Positions 27,070 to 35,398 of a stretch of DNA of 64,000 nucleotides are shown here, in pieces. A program made the position numbers and the translations under genes. Each line of letters opens with the position of its first letter. Position 1 is the first letter of the stretch. The notes beneath the pieces are model-generated. The model searched no databases. It saw only the letters and a list, made by a program, of their open reading frames with translations, and was not told the DNA's origin. The stretch is taken from contig CP058931.1 in assembly GCA_024760505.1 (NCBI GenBank), positions 3,172,001 to 3,236,000 of the forward strand, given 5' to 3'. Origin of the DNA: Nitrospira sp. GTDB taxonomy: Bacteria; Nitrospirota; Nitrospiria; Nitrospirales; UBA8639.

Positions 27070-29400
27070 CTATGCGACGGCTTGTGGCTGATAGAGATAT
27101 TTCTGGAATCCGGAAAAGAACTTGCCGATTTCTTCCGGCTTGCCGAGGTCGGTGACGGCATCCGCAATCGAATCGTGATATTTTAATCGCAGCAATGGTG
27201 TCAGCTTGGCCTGATCGAGTTCTTCCACCCCGACTTTCACGTATTGGGACAGGACAAAATCAAGAAAGACCTGCTGTTTGCTGTTGAAGTGTGTGCTGAT
27301 TTCTACCTTAGCCTTTTCTGCCCGCTCTTGCCGCGTGAGAGGGGGGAGGGCATAGGCCACGTGGGCGAGCACGTCGAAGAGATCGCTATTCTCGGCATCA
27401 ATGATCCTCTGCATCTCGGCCATCTGTTCAGGGCCAAAGCCTTTTTCGGCCAGGCCTTGTAAGAGTTTGGCGCGTGTGTCGGGAAGGCTCCAGAGAGCGC
27501 GGAGTTCGGCTTCATTCTTGAAAAACTCTGGGAGCTTGCCAAACAACATTTCCAGAAACTGTTGGGCCGACATGGGCGTGCCGTCGGGATGCCAAAAGGT
27601 CGTGACCATCATGTGCTGAATGGTGCGGGCCTTTCCGTCGGCAAGCTTCACTTTGATTCGTTGTTTTTTTACATAATCGCGGGAATTCTCATGCGATTCC
27701 TCGTCCGAAGGAAGTGGGCGAGAAACCGGCTTGCTCTCCCTCTTCGGTTTCGGTTCGATGGGTTCCCCATCCCACTCGGGATCGTTGAAATGATGGTGCG
27801 CCTTCACGAAATCATAGATCGTAAAGTAGTCCTTCCCGTCATACAGCCGCGTCCCTCGTCCGATGATCTGCTTGAATTCAATCATGGAGTTGATCGGACG
27901 CATCAGGATGATGTTCCGGATGTTGCGGGCGTCCACTCCGGTTGAGAGCTTTTGCGAAGTCGTTAATATTGTGGGGATGGTCTTCTCGTTGTCCTGAAAA
28001 TCCCGTAAATGCTGTTCACCCAGCGCGCCGTCGTTGGCCGTCACCCGCTGGCAATAGTTCGGGTCGGTGCCGGTCTTTATCTGGTTAACGAGGTCACGCA
28101 CGGCCAGCGCATGGTCCTGCGTAGCGCAGAAGACCAGGGTCTTTTCCCGCTGGTCGATTTGTGCCATGAATATGTCGACACGTTTCTTTTCCCGTTCCTT
28201 GATTTCGATGATCTTATTGAAGTCAGCTTCCTCGTACCGTTTTCCCGCCTCGATCTCTCCCTCTATGAGTTGATCATCGGGCGTATAGACATATTCGTCT
28301 AGCGTGGTCGATATCTGCTTCACCTTGAACGGCGTCAGGAAACCGTCGTTAATGCCTTCCTTGAGCGAATAGATATAGACCGGCTCCCCGAAATAGCGGT
28401 AGGTGTCCACGTTGTCCTTGCGCTTGGGCGTAGCGGTGAGACCGAGTTGGACGGCGGGGGCAAAATATTCGAGAATGCCCCGCCAGTTGCTTTCATCGTT
28501 GGCACCGCCACGGTGACATTCGTCGATGACGATGAAGTCGAAGAAGTCCGGCGGGTAAGCCCCGAAATAGGGCGAGGGATGGCCGTCCTTTGGTGGGCCG
28601 CTCATAAAGGTCTGAAAGATCGTGAAGAAGAGACTCCCGTTTGTCGGCACTCGCCCCTTCTGTCGAATGCTATCCGGCTCAATGCGCACCAGTGCATCCT
28701 CGGGAAACGCGGAGAAGGCGTTGTACGCCTGGTTGGCGAGAATATTGCGGTCGGCCAGGAACAACATGCGTGGGCGGCGTGATGGCTCCCGGCTCAGGTT
28801 CCATCGGCTGTAGAAGAGCTTCCAGGCAATCTGAAAGGCGATGAAGGTCTTGCCCGTGCCGGTAGCGAGTGTGAGCAGGATACGTGGCTTTTTCGCGGCA
28901 ATGGCTTGCATCACCCGCTCGATGGCGATGTCTTGATAGTAACGTGGTAGAAAATAACCGCCCTTGTCCTCGAACGGGACAGCGGCGAAACGGTCACGCC
29001 AGACGTTCTGCTCTGAAAATGTCAGATTCCAGAGTTCGTCCGGGCTGGGATACGAGGCCACTTCGCCTTCTTTTCCCGTCTGCATGTCGATGCCATAAAG
29101 ACCTTGGCCGTTCGTGGTATAGGTAAACCGGATGGCCAGTTTTTCCGCATAGGCTTTCGCTTGGCCCACCCCTTCAGTCAATTCCTCATCCCACGCCTTG
29201 GCCTCAATTACGGCCAGTTTGGTATTGCGAAAGACCAGCACGTAATCGGCAATCAACGGCTTGGCTCTCCGCCCGTGCCCTTCGATTCGGCCTAGCGTAA
29301 TGGGATACTCGCGAAGGACTCGGCTGCCCTCGACCACCCCCCAGCCCGCCGCCTTTAGCGCGGGATCAATGTGCTCGGCTCTGGTTTCGGCTTCGTTCAT
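27070..29400 (-). CDS. hsdR: Type I restriction enzyme, HsdR subunit (EcoEI/type IB-like)
   Basis: A 776-residue motor and nuclease subunit. N-terminal nuclease core: LIADYVLVFRNTKLAVIEAK (D...ExK). SF2 helicase motifs: LATGTGKTFIAFQ (Walker A), VIDECHRGG (DEAD box), LTATPKR, and QIIGRGTRLYD (motif VI). The C-terminus has the EcoEI-type R_C domain that docks to the methylase. An in-frame TTG at 29442 would overlap the upstream gene; the ATG at 29400 fits the family start (MNEAETRAEHIDPALKAAGW). Last gene of the operon; the stop lies at the boundary of repeat R4. Confidence 0.96.
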   Translation of the reverse strand: MNEAETRAEHIDPALKAAGWGVVEGSRVLREYPITLGRIEGHGRRAKPLIADYVLVFRNTKLAVIEAKAWDEELTEGVGQAKAYAEKLAIRFTYTTNGQGLYGIDMQTGKEGEVASYPSPDELWNLTFSEQNVWRDRFAAVPFEDKGGYFLPRYYQDIAIERVMQAIAAKKPRILLTLATGTGKTFIAFQIAWKLFYSRWNLSREPSRRPRMLFLADRNILANQAYNAFSAFPEDALVRIEPDSIRQKGRVPTNGSLFFTIFQTFMSGPPKDGHPSPYFGAYPPDFFDFIVIDECHRGGANDESNWRGILEYFAPAVQLGLTATPKRKDNVDTYRYFGEPVYIYSLKEGINDGFLTPFKVKQISTTLDEYVYTPDDQLIEGEIEAGKRYEEADFNKIIEIKEREKKRVDIFMAQIDQREKTLVFCATQDHALAVRDLVNQIKTGTDPNYCQRVTANDGALGEQHLRDFQDNEKTIPTILTTSQKLSTGVDARNIRNIILMRPINSMIEFKQIIGRGTRLYDGKDYFTIYDFVKAHHHFNDPEWDGEPIEPKPKRESKPVSRPLPSDEESHENSRDYVKKQRIKVKLADGKARTIQHMMVTTFWHPDGTPMSAQQFLEMLFGKLPEFFKNEAELRALWSLPDTRAKLLQGLAEKGFGPEQMAEMQRIIDAENSDLFDVLAHVAYALPPLTRQERAEKAKVEISTHFNSKQQVFLDFVLSQYVKVGVEELDQAKLTPLLRLKYHDSIADAVTDLGKPEEIGKFFSGFQKYLYQPQAVA

Positions 29401-29413
29401 AGCATGGTTTGAG

Positions 29414-30058
29414 TTATGTACGAAGTAGCTTCTGATTGCCAACTTTCCATACCAAAAAATCCATTAAACGAACTATGTGGCAGTTTGACAATTGCACGTC
29501 ACGAATTTTGAGCCGACTTAAAATCGGAGCGACCTGAATAGAACCTGCCCAATTGATATAAGTGTTACGCACATATTGTAGGAATTCCACATACCAGGCT
29601 ATTCGGTTTTGTTTATCGACTGTTGCGGCCGGGGCCTTCTTTGAAAAGAAGTTCAGCACATGCCTATCGTAAATCGGGCTGGTCTCATCATGCATGGCGA
29701 CGAGTTTTGAAGTAAACGAAAAGGGTATTACAAAATCACCTTTCTTGCGTTTGATACGGCTGAGCTCCCAAAGGATCGAAGCAAAATCTGGCTGACCATT
29801 TGCGATGAATTTGCCACTGAATAAAATCGTAAAAAATCGAATTTTGAACTCCTCGGTGAGTCCCCCGATGTTGAGTCCATAATAATTGGTGAAAAGCAAG
29901 CGGAAGCGGTCCTGAGCCAAAGGGGTGGGATCCAGCAACAATTTCTTCAACTCTAAATAGGGGCAGAAGTCCGAGTGAAAGATCAATCTCTCAGCCTGAT
30001 CGAGCGCATCGATATGTTGTTGTTGTAGAAGCATAAAGGGAGTTTCAGCTTGGTTCAT
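29414..30058 (-). CDS. Unknown protein inside the type I restriction operon
   Basis: A 214-residue soluble protein I do not recognise, encoded between hsdS (9 bases upstream) and hsdR (13 bases downstream) on the same strand, so certainly co-transcribed. The segment PFSFTSKLVAMHDETSPIYD followed by HVLNFF recalls the SK...PIYD pattern near the active site of helix-hairpin-helix DNA-glycosylase-like proteins; this is a weak resemblance only. No membrane segments or signal peptide. Its position suggests a role with the restriction system: DNA binding, control, or nuclease regulation. Confidence 0.7.
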   Translation of the reverse strand: MNQAETPFMLLQQQHIDALDQAERLIFHSDFCPYLELKKLLLDPTPLAQDRFRLLFTNYYGLNIGGLTEEFKIRFFTILFSGKFIANGQPDFASILWELSRIKRKKGDFVIPFSFTSKLVAMHDETSPIYDRHVLNFFSKKAPAATVDKQNRIAWYVEFLQYVRNTYINWAGSIQVAPILSRLKIRDVQLSNCHIVRLMDFLVWKVGNQKLLRT

Positions 30059-30067
30059 GGGTGGTTT

Positions 30068-31246
30068 CTACAGTTGCCCGGTGAAGGCATGGTGGAGTAG
30101 CGACTTTTTTAACGCCTCCAGCGCGCCGAGCTTTTGCTGGTAGATGGATTCGAGGCGTTGGGTTTCAGCACGGAGTGATTCTAGATTGTCCGCAATGTGG
30201 CGTTGCTCGGTTAAAGGCGGCCTATTGAACTCGAAATCCTTTATTTGCTGTCCGCTGATATGTGGAACGCCGATTCCCGTCTGAACGCCAAGAATGTGAC
30301 GGATAAAGGCTGCACTTCCGATAAGATACATCAAAAATCGGTTATCGAGGCTAGCCCCGCCGCGCAGTCGAGCCGTTCGTTGAACGAGCAAACACGGGAG
30401 GTCATCAGCGGAAATGGTCGCGTGCTTCAAGCCGGTCTTCACCCAGGGACGATCCATTGCCAGCACGACATCGCCTTTCTGAAGCTGATATCGCTCGTAA
30501 GTCCGGATGTCGTTGGCAGGCCACTTCTTCACGTCATCCCAACGAAGGCTTCCTTGGATAATGTTGTCTCCGCGAAGGAGGCGAATGCCTTTATCGTGCT
30601 CCGTGTATTGGGCACTCTTGAATGCGAATCCGGCGAGTAGATCAATTTCCGCTCCTAATGTCGTCGCCTTCCACCCGCCTTCGTGGTGGGTGAAGATGGA
30701 GTGGAGATGGCTGTCGAAGAGGGCGCGGGCGTTTTGGAGGTTCTTTTCGGCGTTGGCTTTGGCGGTGGCGATGCCCTCAAACGCTTCATCGAGGATGCCA
30801 ACGATCCGCCGCTGTTCGGGGAGCGGTGCATAAGCGATGGGTAAGGCTTCGATCTCTGCTTTGTTGATTGATGCGAAAACTGCCCCTTCTTTTCCAGCGA
30901 TTTTTGTTTGCAAATGCAGTAGTTGGTAAAATAAGAAATCGCGATTGAGTTCATCCCTGCTGCGTATGGCAGCTAATCCTCTTCCAATGCAGATTGTATC
31001 AGTGGCGAAGTTCACTGGCCCAACAGGAGCACGTACAGACATGAGGATGTCGCCCTCTCGGGCAATCTTGGTGGTCTGAGTGGTCCAGATCTTTGGATCT
31101 TCAATGAATTTCTCTCCAAAATCTTTTTTCCCTTGGTAAAAAGGCATTCCCCTGCCGTCGGTATTGTAGAATTTCCCTTCCGGCGATTGGCCTGCGACGA
31201 CTTCGCACAAATCACGAATTTGTTTATGTTGCCACCTGTTCTTCAT
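30068..31246 (-). CDS. hsdS: Type I restriction enzyme specificity subunit HsdS
   Basis: A 392-residue subunit that reads the DNA target. Two target-recognition domains (about residues 1-150 and 195-345) are each followed by a conserved helical spacer: PLPEQRRIVGILDEAFEG near residue 155 and PPLTEQRHIADNLESLRAE near residue 345, ending KKSLLHHAFTGQL. Both halves look complete, so it specifies a bipartite site. Its ATG overlaps the GIY-YIG stop codon by four bases. Confidence 0.95.
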   Translation of the reverse strand: MKNRWQHKQIRDLCEVVAGQSPEGKFYNTDGRGMPFYQGKKDFGEKFIEDPKIWTTQTTKIAREGDILMSVRAPVGPVNFATDTICIGRGLAAIRSRDELNRDFLFYQLLHLQTKIAGKEGAVFASINKAEIEALPIAYAPLPEQRRIVGILDEAFEGIATAKANAEKNLQNARALFDSHLHSIFTHHEGGWKATTLGAEIDLLAGFAFKSAQYTEHDKGIRLLRGDNIIQGSLRWDDVKKWPANDIRTYERYQLQKGDVVLAMDRPWVKTGLKHATISADDLPCLLVQRTARLRGGASLDNRFLMYLIGSAAFIRHILGVQTGIGVPHISGQQIKDFEFNRPPLTEQRHIADNLESLRAETQRLESIYQQKLGALEALKKSLLHHAFTGQL

Positions 31247-31629
31247 CGCGGCATTTCCTCTTCCGTTCGTGGTGAGCTTGTCGAACCATGAACGGAAATT
31301 TCCAACCCTTCGACCGGCTCAGGGTGTACGGAGGGAGGGGACAATGCCCGAGCAGATTGTGCCAGGCGCGAGACCTCTGCCCAATCTCCTTTCATCATGG
31401 CTTCTTTCTTTTTTCGGCTCCAGCCTTTAATTTGTTTTTCGGAGGCTAGAGCTTCTTCACGGGTTGGGAAGTCTTGCGAAAAAGCCAAGTGGAGGGGACG
31501 CCGGTTGAAGGTGTAGCAACTGGGGATTGCACCTGCATGGTGTTCCTGGATTCGTTTGTCGAGATTGTCTGTATGGCCGGTATAGTAGCTGCCGTCGGCG
31601 CAGTGAAGAATGTACATCCAGAATGGCAT
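31243..31629 (-). CDS. GIY-YIG nuclease-domain protein with a repeat-derived C-terminal tail
   Basis: A 128-residue protein. Residues 1-90 are a compact GIY-YIG domain (MYILHCADGSYYTGHTDNL, then RIQEHHAG and EKQIKGWSRKKKEA), like the UPF0213/YhbQ group. The last ~30 residues (SVHPEPVEG, HGSTSSPRTEEE) are the typical translation of a REP-like palindromic repeat, so the repeat inserted at the 3' end and extended the gene until it overlapped hsdS. These small proteins are often mobile; a role in restriction is not established. Confidence 0.88.
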   Translation of the reverse strand: MPFWMYILHCADGSYYTGHTDNLDKRIQEHHAGAIPSCYTFNRRPLHLAFSQDFPTREEALASEKQIKGWSRKKKEAMMKGDWAEVSRLAQSARALSPPSVHPEPVEGLEISVHGSTSSPRTEEEMPR

Positions 31630-31650
31630 TAATTGCTCCCTTGGAAATCA

Positions 31651-32361
31651 CCCTTCGACAAGCTCAGGGCGAACGGGGTTGGGGCAATTGCACTCACAAT
31701 AGGCCTCTTATCGTTTGCCATACTTTGGCACTCTCGTCGTCCAGCGCGGCGATTTCGTCCATGATCTCTTGGGGGCTGCGGTGTGTGACCTCCTCGCCGC
31801 CGTTTGGGTTCTTCACGGAGCGATCGAACCCTTCGACACGTTTGGGGCGAACGGGGTTGGGGCAATTGCACTCACTATAGGTCTCTTATGGTTTGCCATG
31901 CTTTGGCACTCTCGGCATCCAACATGGCGATTTCGTCCCTGATGTCCTTCGGGCTGCGGTGTGTGACCTCCTCGCCGCCGTTTGGGTTCTTCACGGAGCG
32001 ATCGAACCCTTCGACACGTTTGGGGCGAATGGGGTTGGGGCAATTGCACTCACAGTAGGCCTCTTATGGTTTGCCATACTTTGGCACTTTCGGCATCCAA
32101 CGCGGCGATTTCGTTCATGATGTCCTGTGGACTGCGGTGCGTGACTTCTTCCCCGCCGTACAGGTTTTTCACGGAGAGATCGAACCCTTCGACTTCGCTC
32201 AGGGCGAACGGGGTTGGGGCAATTGCACTCACAGTAGGCCTCTTATCGTTTGCCATACTTTGGCGCTTTCGGCATCCAGCGCGGCGATTTCGTTCATGAT
32301 GTCCTGTGGACTGCGGTGCGTGATTTCTTCGGCACCATTCGGGTTCTTCACGGAGAGGTCG
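31651..32361 (-). repeat. Tandem array of hsdM 3' ends, four units of 178-179 bp
   Basis: The last ~43 codons of hsdM plus stop, followed by a ~43-base REP-like piece, occur four times: in hsdM itself (32228-32361) and as extra copies at 32049-32183, 31871-32005 and 31693-31827. Stop codons fall at 32229, 32050, 31872 and 31694. The extra copies keep an open frame and a recognisable protein (KNPNGGEEVTHRSPQ, DAESAKVWQTIR) with several amino-acid differences. A further REP-like piece sits at 31651-31690. Confidence 0.95.
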
Positions 32362-33707
32362 AATGTCGTCGGATCAATGTCTTTGGCGTCCAGGCTCCAG
32401 CTTTTTGGCGAGTCGGTGAAGGTCTTTTGCAGCTTCACGAACTCTTTGAGGTCATCATCGTTGAGCGGGTTGGTCTTCCCCATGTTGCGGCCAGGGTCGA
32501 GCTGGTAGTACCAGATTTTTCGGGCCTGCCCTGAGCCGTGTCGAAGGGTCGGTGCGCCCTTCTCGAAAAAGAGCACTACGGTTTTGACGCCCGCGCCCAG
32601 GAAGGTGCCGCCGGGCATATCGAGCACGGTGTGGAGGTTGCAGGATTCCAGCAGGAGCTTACGCAGGCTGGTTGAGGCGTTGTCGGTATTGGAGAGGAAG
32701 GTGTTTTTAATAACTACACCGCCGCGTCCGCCGGCCTTGAGCATTTTGATGAAGTGTTGGAGGAAGAGGAAGGCGGTCTCGCCGGTGCGGATGGGGAAGT
32801 TCCCCTGCACTTCCTTTCGCTCCTTGCCGCCGAAGGGCGGATTGGCCAGCACCACATCGTAGCGGTCTTTTTCCTGAATGTCGGCCAGGTTTTCGGTGAG
32901 CGTGTTGGTATGGATGATGTTCGGCGCTTCGATGCCATGCAGGATCATGTTCATGATGGCCATGACGTAGGCCAGGGATTTCTTTTCCTTCCCGTAGAAG
33001 GTGCGGGTCTGGAGTGTGGTGAGGTCTTTGGTGGTGAGGTTGCTTTTGGACTTGAGATATTCGAACGATTCGCAGAGGAAACCTGCCGAGCCGCAGGCCC
33101 CATCGTAGATCCGCTCGCCCAGCTTTGGCTTGACCACTTGCACCATGGCCCGAATGAGCGGGCGCGGGGTGTAATATTCGCCGCCGTTGCGCCCGGCGTT
33201 GCCCATGTTTTTGATCTTGGCTTCGTAGAGATGACTGAGTTCGTGTTTTTCCGTCTGTGAGCGGAATCGCAGTTCGTCGATGTGGTCGATGATCTCGCGC
33301 AGGTTGTAGCCGCTTTGGATTTTGTTTTTGATCTCGCCGAAGATTTCGCCGATCTTGTATTCGATGGTGTTCGGCCCGCTGGCCTTTTGCTTAAAGCCGT
33401 GCAGGTAGGGGAAAAGTTTGAGATTGACGAAGTCGCGGAGGTCGTCGCCGGTCTGGGCTTGGTTGTGATCGAGCTTGCCGTCCTTGCCCTTGGGGGCGGC
33501 CCAACTGTCCCAGCGGTAATCTTTGTCGAGGATGAAGCTGTATTTCTTTCCCTCCAGTTTGGCCTCCATGGCCTTATCCTGTTCCAGGCCATCCAGATAT
33601 TTCAGGAACAGCAGCCAGGAGGTTTGCTCGGTGTAGTCCAGCTCTGTGGTGCAACCGGCCTCTTTCCACAACACGTCGTCGATATTTTTAAACGCTTGTT
33701 CAAACAT
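32229..33707 (-). CDS. hsdM: Type I restriction enzyme methylase subunit HsdM
   Basis: A 492-residue N6-adenine methyltransferase. The N-terminal helical domain starts MFEQAFKNIDDVLWKEAGCT. The AdoMet motif is YDGACGSAGFLCES and the catalytic motif is VVLANPPFGGKE. The C-terminus packs on HsdS. Residues 388-395 (LRHGSGQA) are an in-frame REP-like insertion between GAPT and RKIWYYQLDPG. AGGACCCC precedes the ATG. First gene of the operon hsdM, GIY-YIG, hsdS, unknown, hsdR; the 3' end is repeated downstream. Confidence 0.96.
   Translation of the reverse strand: MFEQAFKNIDDVLWKEAGCTTELDYTEQTSWLLFLKYLDGLEQDKAMEAKLEGKKYSFILDKDYRWDSWAAPKGKDGKLDHNQAQTGDDLRDFVNLKLFPYLHGFKQKASGPNTIEYKIGEIFGEIKNKIQSGYNLREIIDHIDELRFRSQTEKHELSHLYEAKIKNMGNAGRNGGEYYTPRPLIRAMVQVVKPKLGERIYDGACGSAGFLCESFEYLKSKSNLTTKDLTTLQTRTFYGKEKKSLAYVMAIMNMILHGIEAPNIIHTNTLTENLADIQEKDRYDVVLANPPFGGKERKEVQGNFPIRTGETAFLFLQHFIKMLKAGGRGGVVIKNTFLSNTDNASTSLRKLLLESCNLHTVLDMPGGTFLGAGVKTVVLFFEKGAPTLRHGSGQARKIWYYQLDPGRNMGKTNPLNDDDLKEFVKLQKTFTDSPKSWSLDAKDIDPTTFDLSVKNPNGAEEITHRSPQDIMNEIAALDAESAKVWQTIRGLL
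32523..32546 (-). repeat. REP-like mini-element inserted in frame in hsdM
   Basis: 24 bases coding LRHGSGQA (CTTCGACACGGCTCAGGG core) interrupt an otherwise continuous motif. The same CCCTTCGACACGGCTCAGGG sequence occurs in repeat R6. The insertion length is a multiple of three, so the frame is kept. Confidence 0.85.
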
Positions 33708-33997
33708 GGGGTCCTATTTGTTCTGAATGGTTATGGTCCTGGTTGTCTGGGCTATGCCTCCCGTACCCAGATTGAGTGGGAAGGCATTCGATGTTTTGCT
33801 GGCCTGGGTTTTCGGATGGGGGCATAAACCTGTTTGGGGGTGATTCAGGTAATGGCCAAAGGGTTGGGCATGATGGACCAGGGTGACTATCTGAAAATGT
33901 ACCTCAAGGGTTGAATGATGTACAGAAGAAATTTTGGGGTTCAACGGAAAAATGAGGCGTGAACGGCTGAGATGTTGCCCTTGAGATTTCGAGGGTG
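33708..33997. other. Upstream region of the restriction operon
   Basis: This 290-base region before hsdM holds no gene and presumably carries the operon promoter. No confident hexamers or operator were found by eye. It is bounded by repeat R5. Confidence 0.4.
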
Positions 33998-34206
33998 AGG
34001 TGTCGGGGTGACGGGGTTTCGCCCCCGTACGACGAGCCACTTTTGTTTCGGCAAAAGTAGCCAAAACCATTGACGCCCCGTCTGGTCTCATTGGGAGGGG
34101 AGGGACGCCAACCCTGAGAAGAGCGGACCAACTCGCCTGGCTCAGACAAGGTCCGCAACGGATAAGAGCGTCCCTCCCTGGGGCCAGCCGGCAGGCGTCG
34201 GAGCAT
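33998..34206 (-). repeat. Structured dispersed repeat, copy R5 (inverted)
   Basis: The same core as R2 on the opposite strand. Outer stem arms 34099-34108 and 34168-34177 pair perfectly with a 59-base loop. Inner stem GCGGACC (34123-34129) pairs with GGTCCGC (34150-34156). Hairpin 2 has one G-T wobble. Hairpin 3 is ACGGGG/CCCCGT with loop GCGAAA, so its stem differs from R2 on both sides. No block X is recognised. Confidence 0.9.
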
Positions 34207-34267
34207 AGGTGAAGAAAGGTTGCAAGACCTTTATGCAAGAGGGATGAGCAGAGGAAGGATGGAGCGA

Positions 34268-34500
34268 GGGAGAGGTGGCGGGGTTTCGCTTCCGGACGAC
34301 GAGGTTCCTTCGACCCGACTCAGGACAGGCCTTTTGTTTCCGCAAAAGTAGCCAAACAAGGGTCGCGCTCTTCGAGAGGCACTATGCAAAACGACGCCCC
34401 GTCTGGCCTTCATGAAGAGAAAGGACGCTAATCCAGAGAATAGCGGGCCAACTCGCCGGGCCTGCCCTGAGCCGTGTCGAAGGGTTCACACACGGTCCGC
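34268..34500 (-). repeat. Structured dispersed repeat, copy R6 (inverted, partial)
   Basis: It contains the hairpin-2 core and the CGCCCCGTCTGGCC block, and lacks the GACGCCTGCCGGCTGG end. Two REP-like insertions sit at the same two positions as in R4: in hairpin 2's right arm and in the outer loop. An extra ~25-base segment separates hairpin 2 from the conserved block. Confidence 0.8.
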
Positions 34501-34576
34501 TTTACAAATAAAAACGTTGTTCGGGGGGCCGACCTGAAGGTGGGGGGTGGGGATATCCGAAGAAAGAAACGGTTGC

Positions 34577-34870
34577 TTAGCCTAAGGCAGCTTTTATTTT
34601 TTGAGGATTCTGGCGTAAGTCCAAGACCCTTTGCACAATCACTGTATTGGATTCTTGCATTGTGTAATAAATGGCATATGGAAATCTTTTGGCTAATAAG
34701 CGGTGATAGCCAAAAACTTTTTGATGGATTCCGGCATACAATGCTAAAGAGTCGATGTCAGCGAATAGAGCATCGAAGAAATACTCGCCCACCCCCTCCA
34801 CTTGATTGTCATAGAACTGCCGGCCTGCGTGCAGGTCTTCCAAAGCAGAAGCCAGAATCTTGATTTTCAT
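34577..34870 (-). CDS. ParE/RelE-type toxin
   Basis: A 97-residue protein with MKIKILASALEDLHAGRQFY at the N-terminus and FPYAIYYTMQESNTVIVQRVLDLRQNP at the C-terminus (residues 63-89), the beta-sheet core of the ParE/RelE toxin superfamily. ParE members poison gyrase and RelE members cut ribosome-bound mRNA; sequence alone does not decide. Its ATG overlaps the antitoxin stop by four bases. The pair lies just outside the restriction operon. Confidence 0.88.
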   Translation of the reverse strand: MKIKILASALEDLHAGRQFYDNQVEGVGEYFFDALFADIDSLALYAGIHQKVFGYHRLLAKRFPYAIYYTMQESNTVIVQRVLDLRQNPQKIKAALG

Positions 34871-35100
34871 TCAAATCGTTTCTGTAGTTCCTTCTTTGCT
34901 TCCTTCCAGTCAAGAACCTGTTCCTGTCCAGATTGGACTCTCTGTTCTGTCTCTTTTAATGCAGATTCATGCCAAGCGGGAGATTGGAGGGATTGTTCTT
35001 CGCTGGATAAGTCTTCCCAAATAGCTTCCATGACACGAAGTTTTTCTTCGCGGGACAGCTGTTTTATTTCCATGATGTCTTTCATCGTTATCTCCCCCAT
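34867..35100 (-). CDS. Addiction-module antitoxin (unstable-antitoxin family)
   Basis: A 77-residue acidic, helical protein: LSREEKLRVMEAIWEDL is the signature of the Unstab_antitox group (PF09720) usually paired with ParE/RelE toxins, and the tail VLDWKEAKKELQKRFE is typical of it. Starts at MGEITM or MKDIM are both possible. First gene of the pair. It probably represses its own promoter together with the toxin. Confidence 0.88.
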   Translation of the reverse strand: MGEITMKDIMEIKQLSREEKLRVMEAIWEDLSSEEQSLQSPAWHESALKETEQRVQSGQEQVLDWKEAKKELQKRFE

Positions 35101-35398
35101 GCTTTCTGCCGTTATCGGTCTTTTCTAAGTAGATTTTACCTATTGTACTTGAAGATGCCTTCAGTATCTATGAGAAATCAGTGAGAAAGGTAGTGAGAAC
35201 GTTCTTCTTTAGAGAGACAATGGGCCTTCTTTCGCTTCCTACTATCGTGTGAAGGGGGAATGTTTTTCGGGTATGAGAAGGGAAGAGTTGGTGTAATCCT
35301 GTACTGGTTGGTTTGGCACAGATCCTTCGCTGGCGCTCAGGCTGACATCGTGAGGAGAAGAATGGTCGATAAACCCTGTCGAGGGTAATCTGAATATT
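35101..35398. other. Upstream region of the toxin-antitoxin pair, no other gene
   Basis: A ~300-base stretch between the antitoxin and repeat R7. A REP-like fragment (CTTCGCTGGCGCTCAGGCTG) lies near 35325. Nothing else was seen. Confidence 0.4.

Noticed and set aside
31651..32361. CRISPR array
   Set aside because: The period is 178-179 bp, the repeats are coding hsdM ends with no unique spacers, and no cas genes are present.
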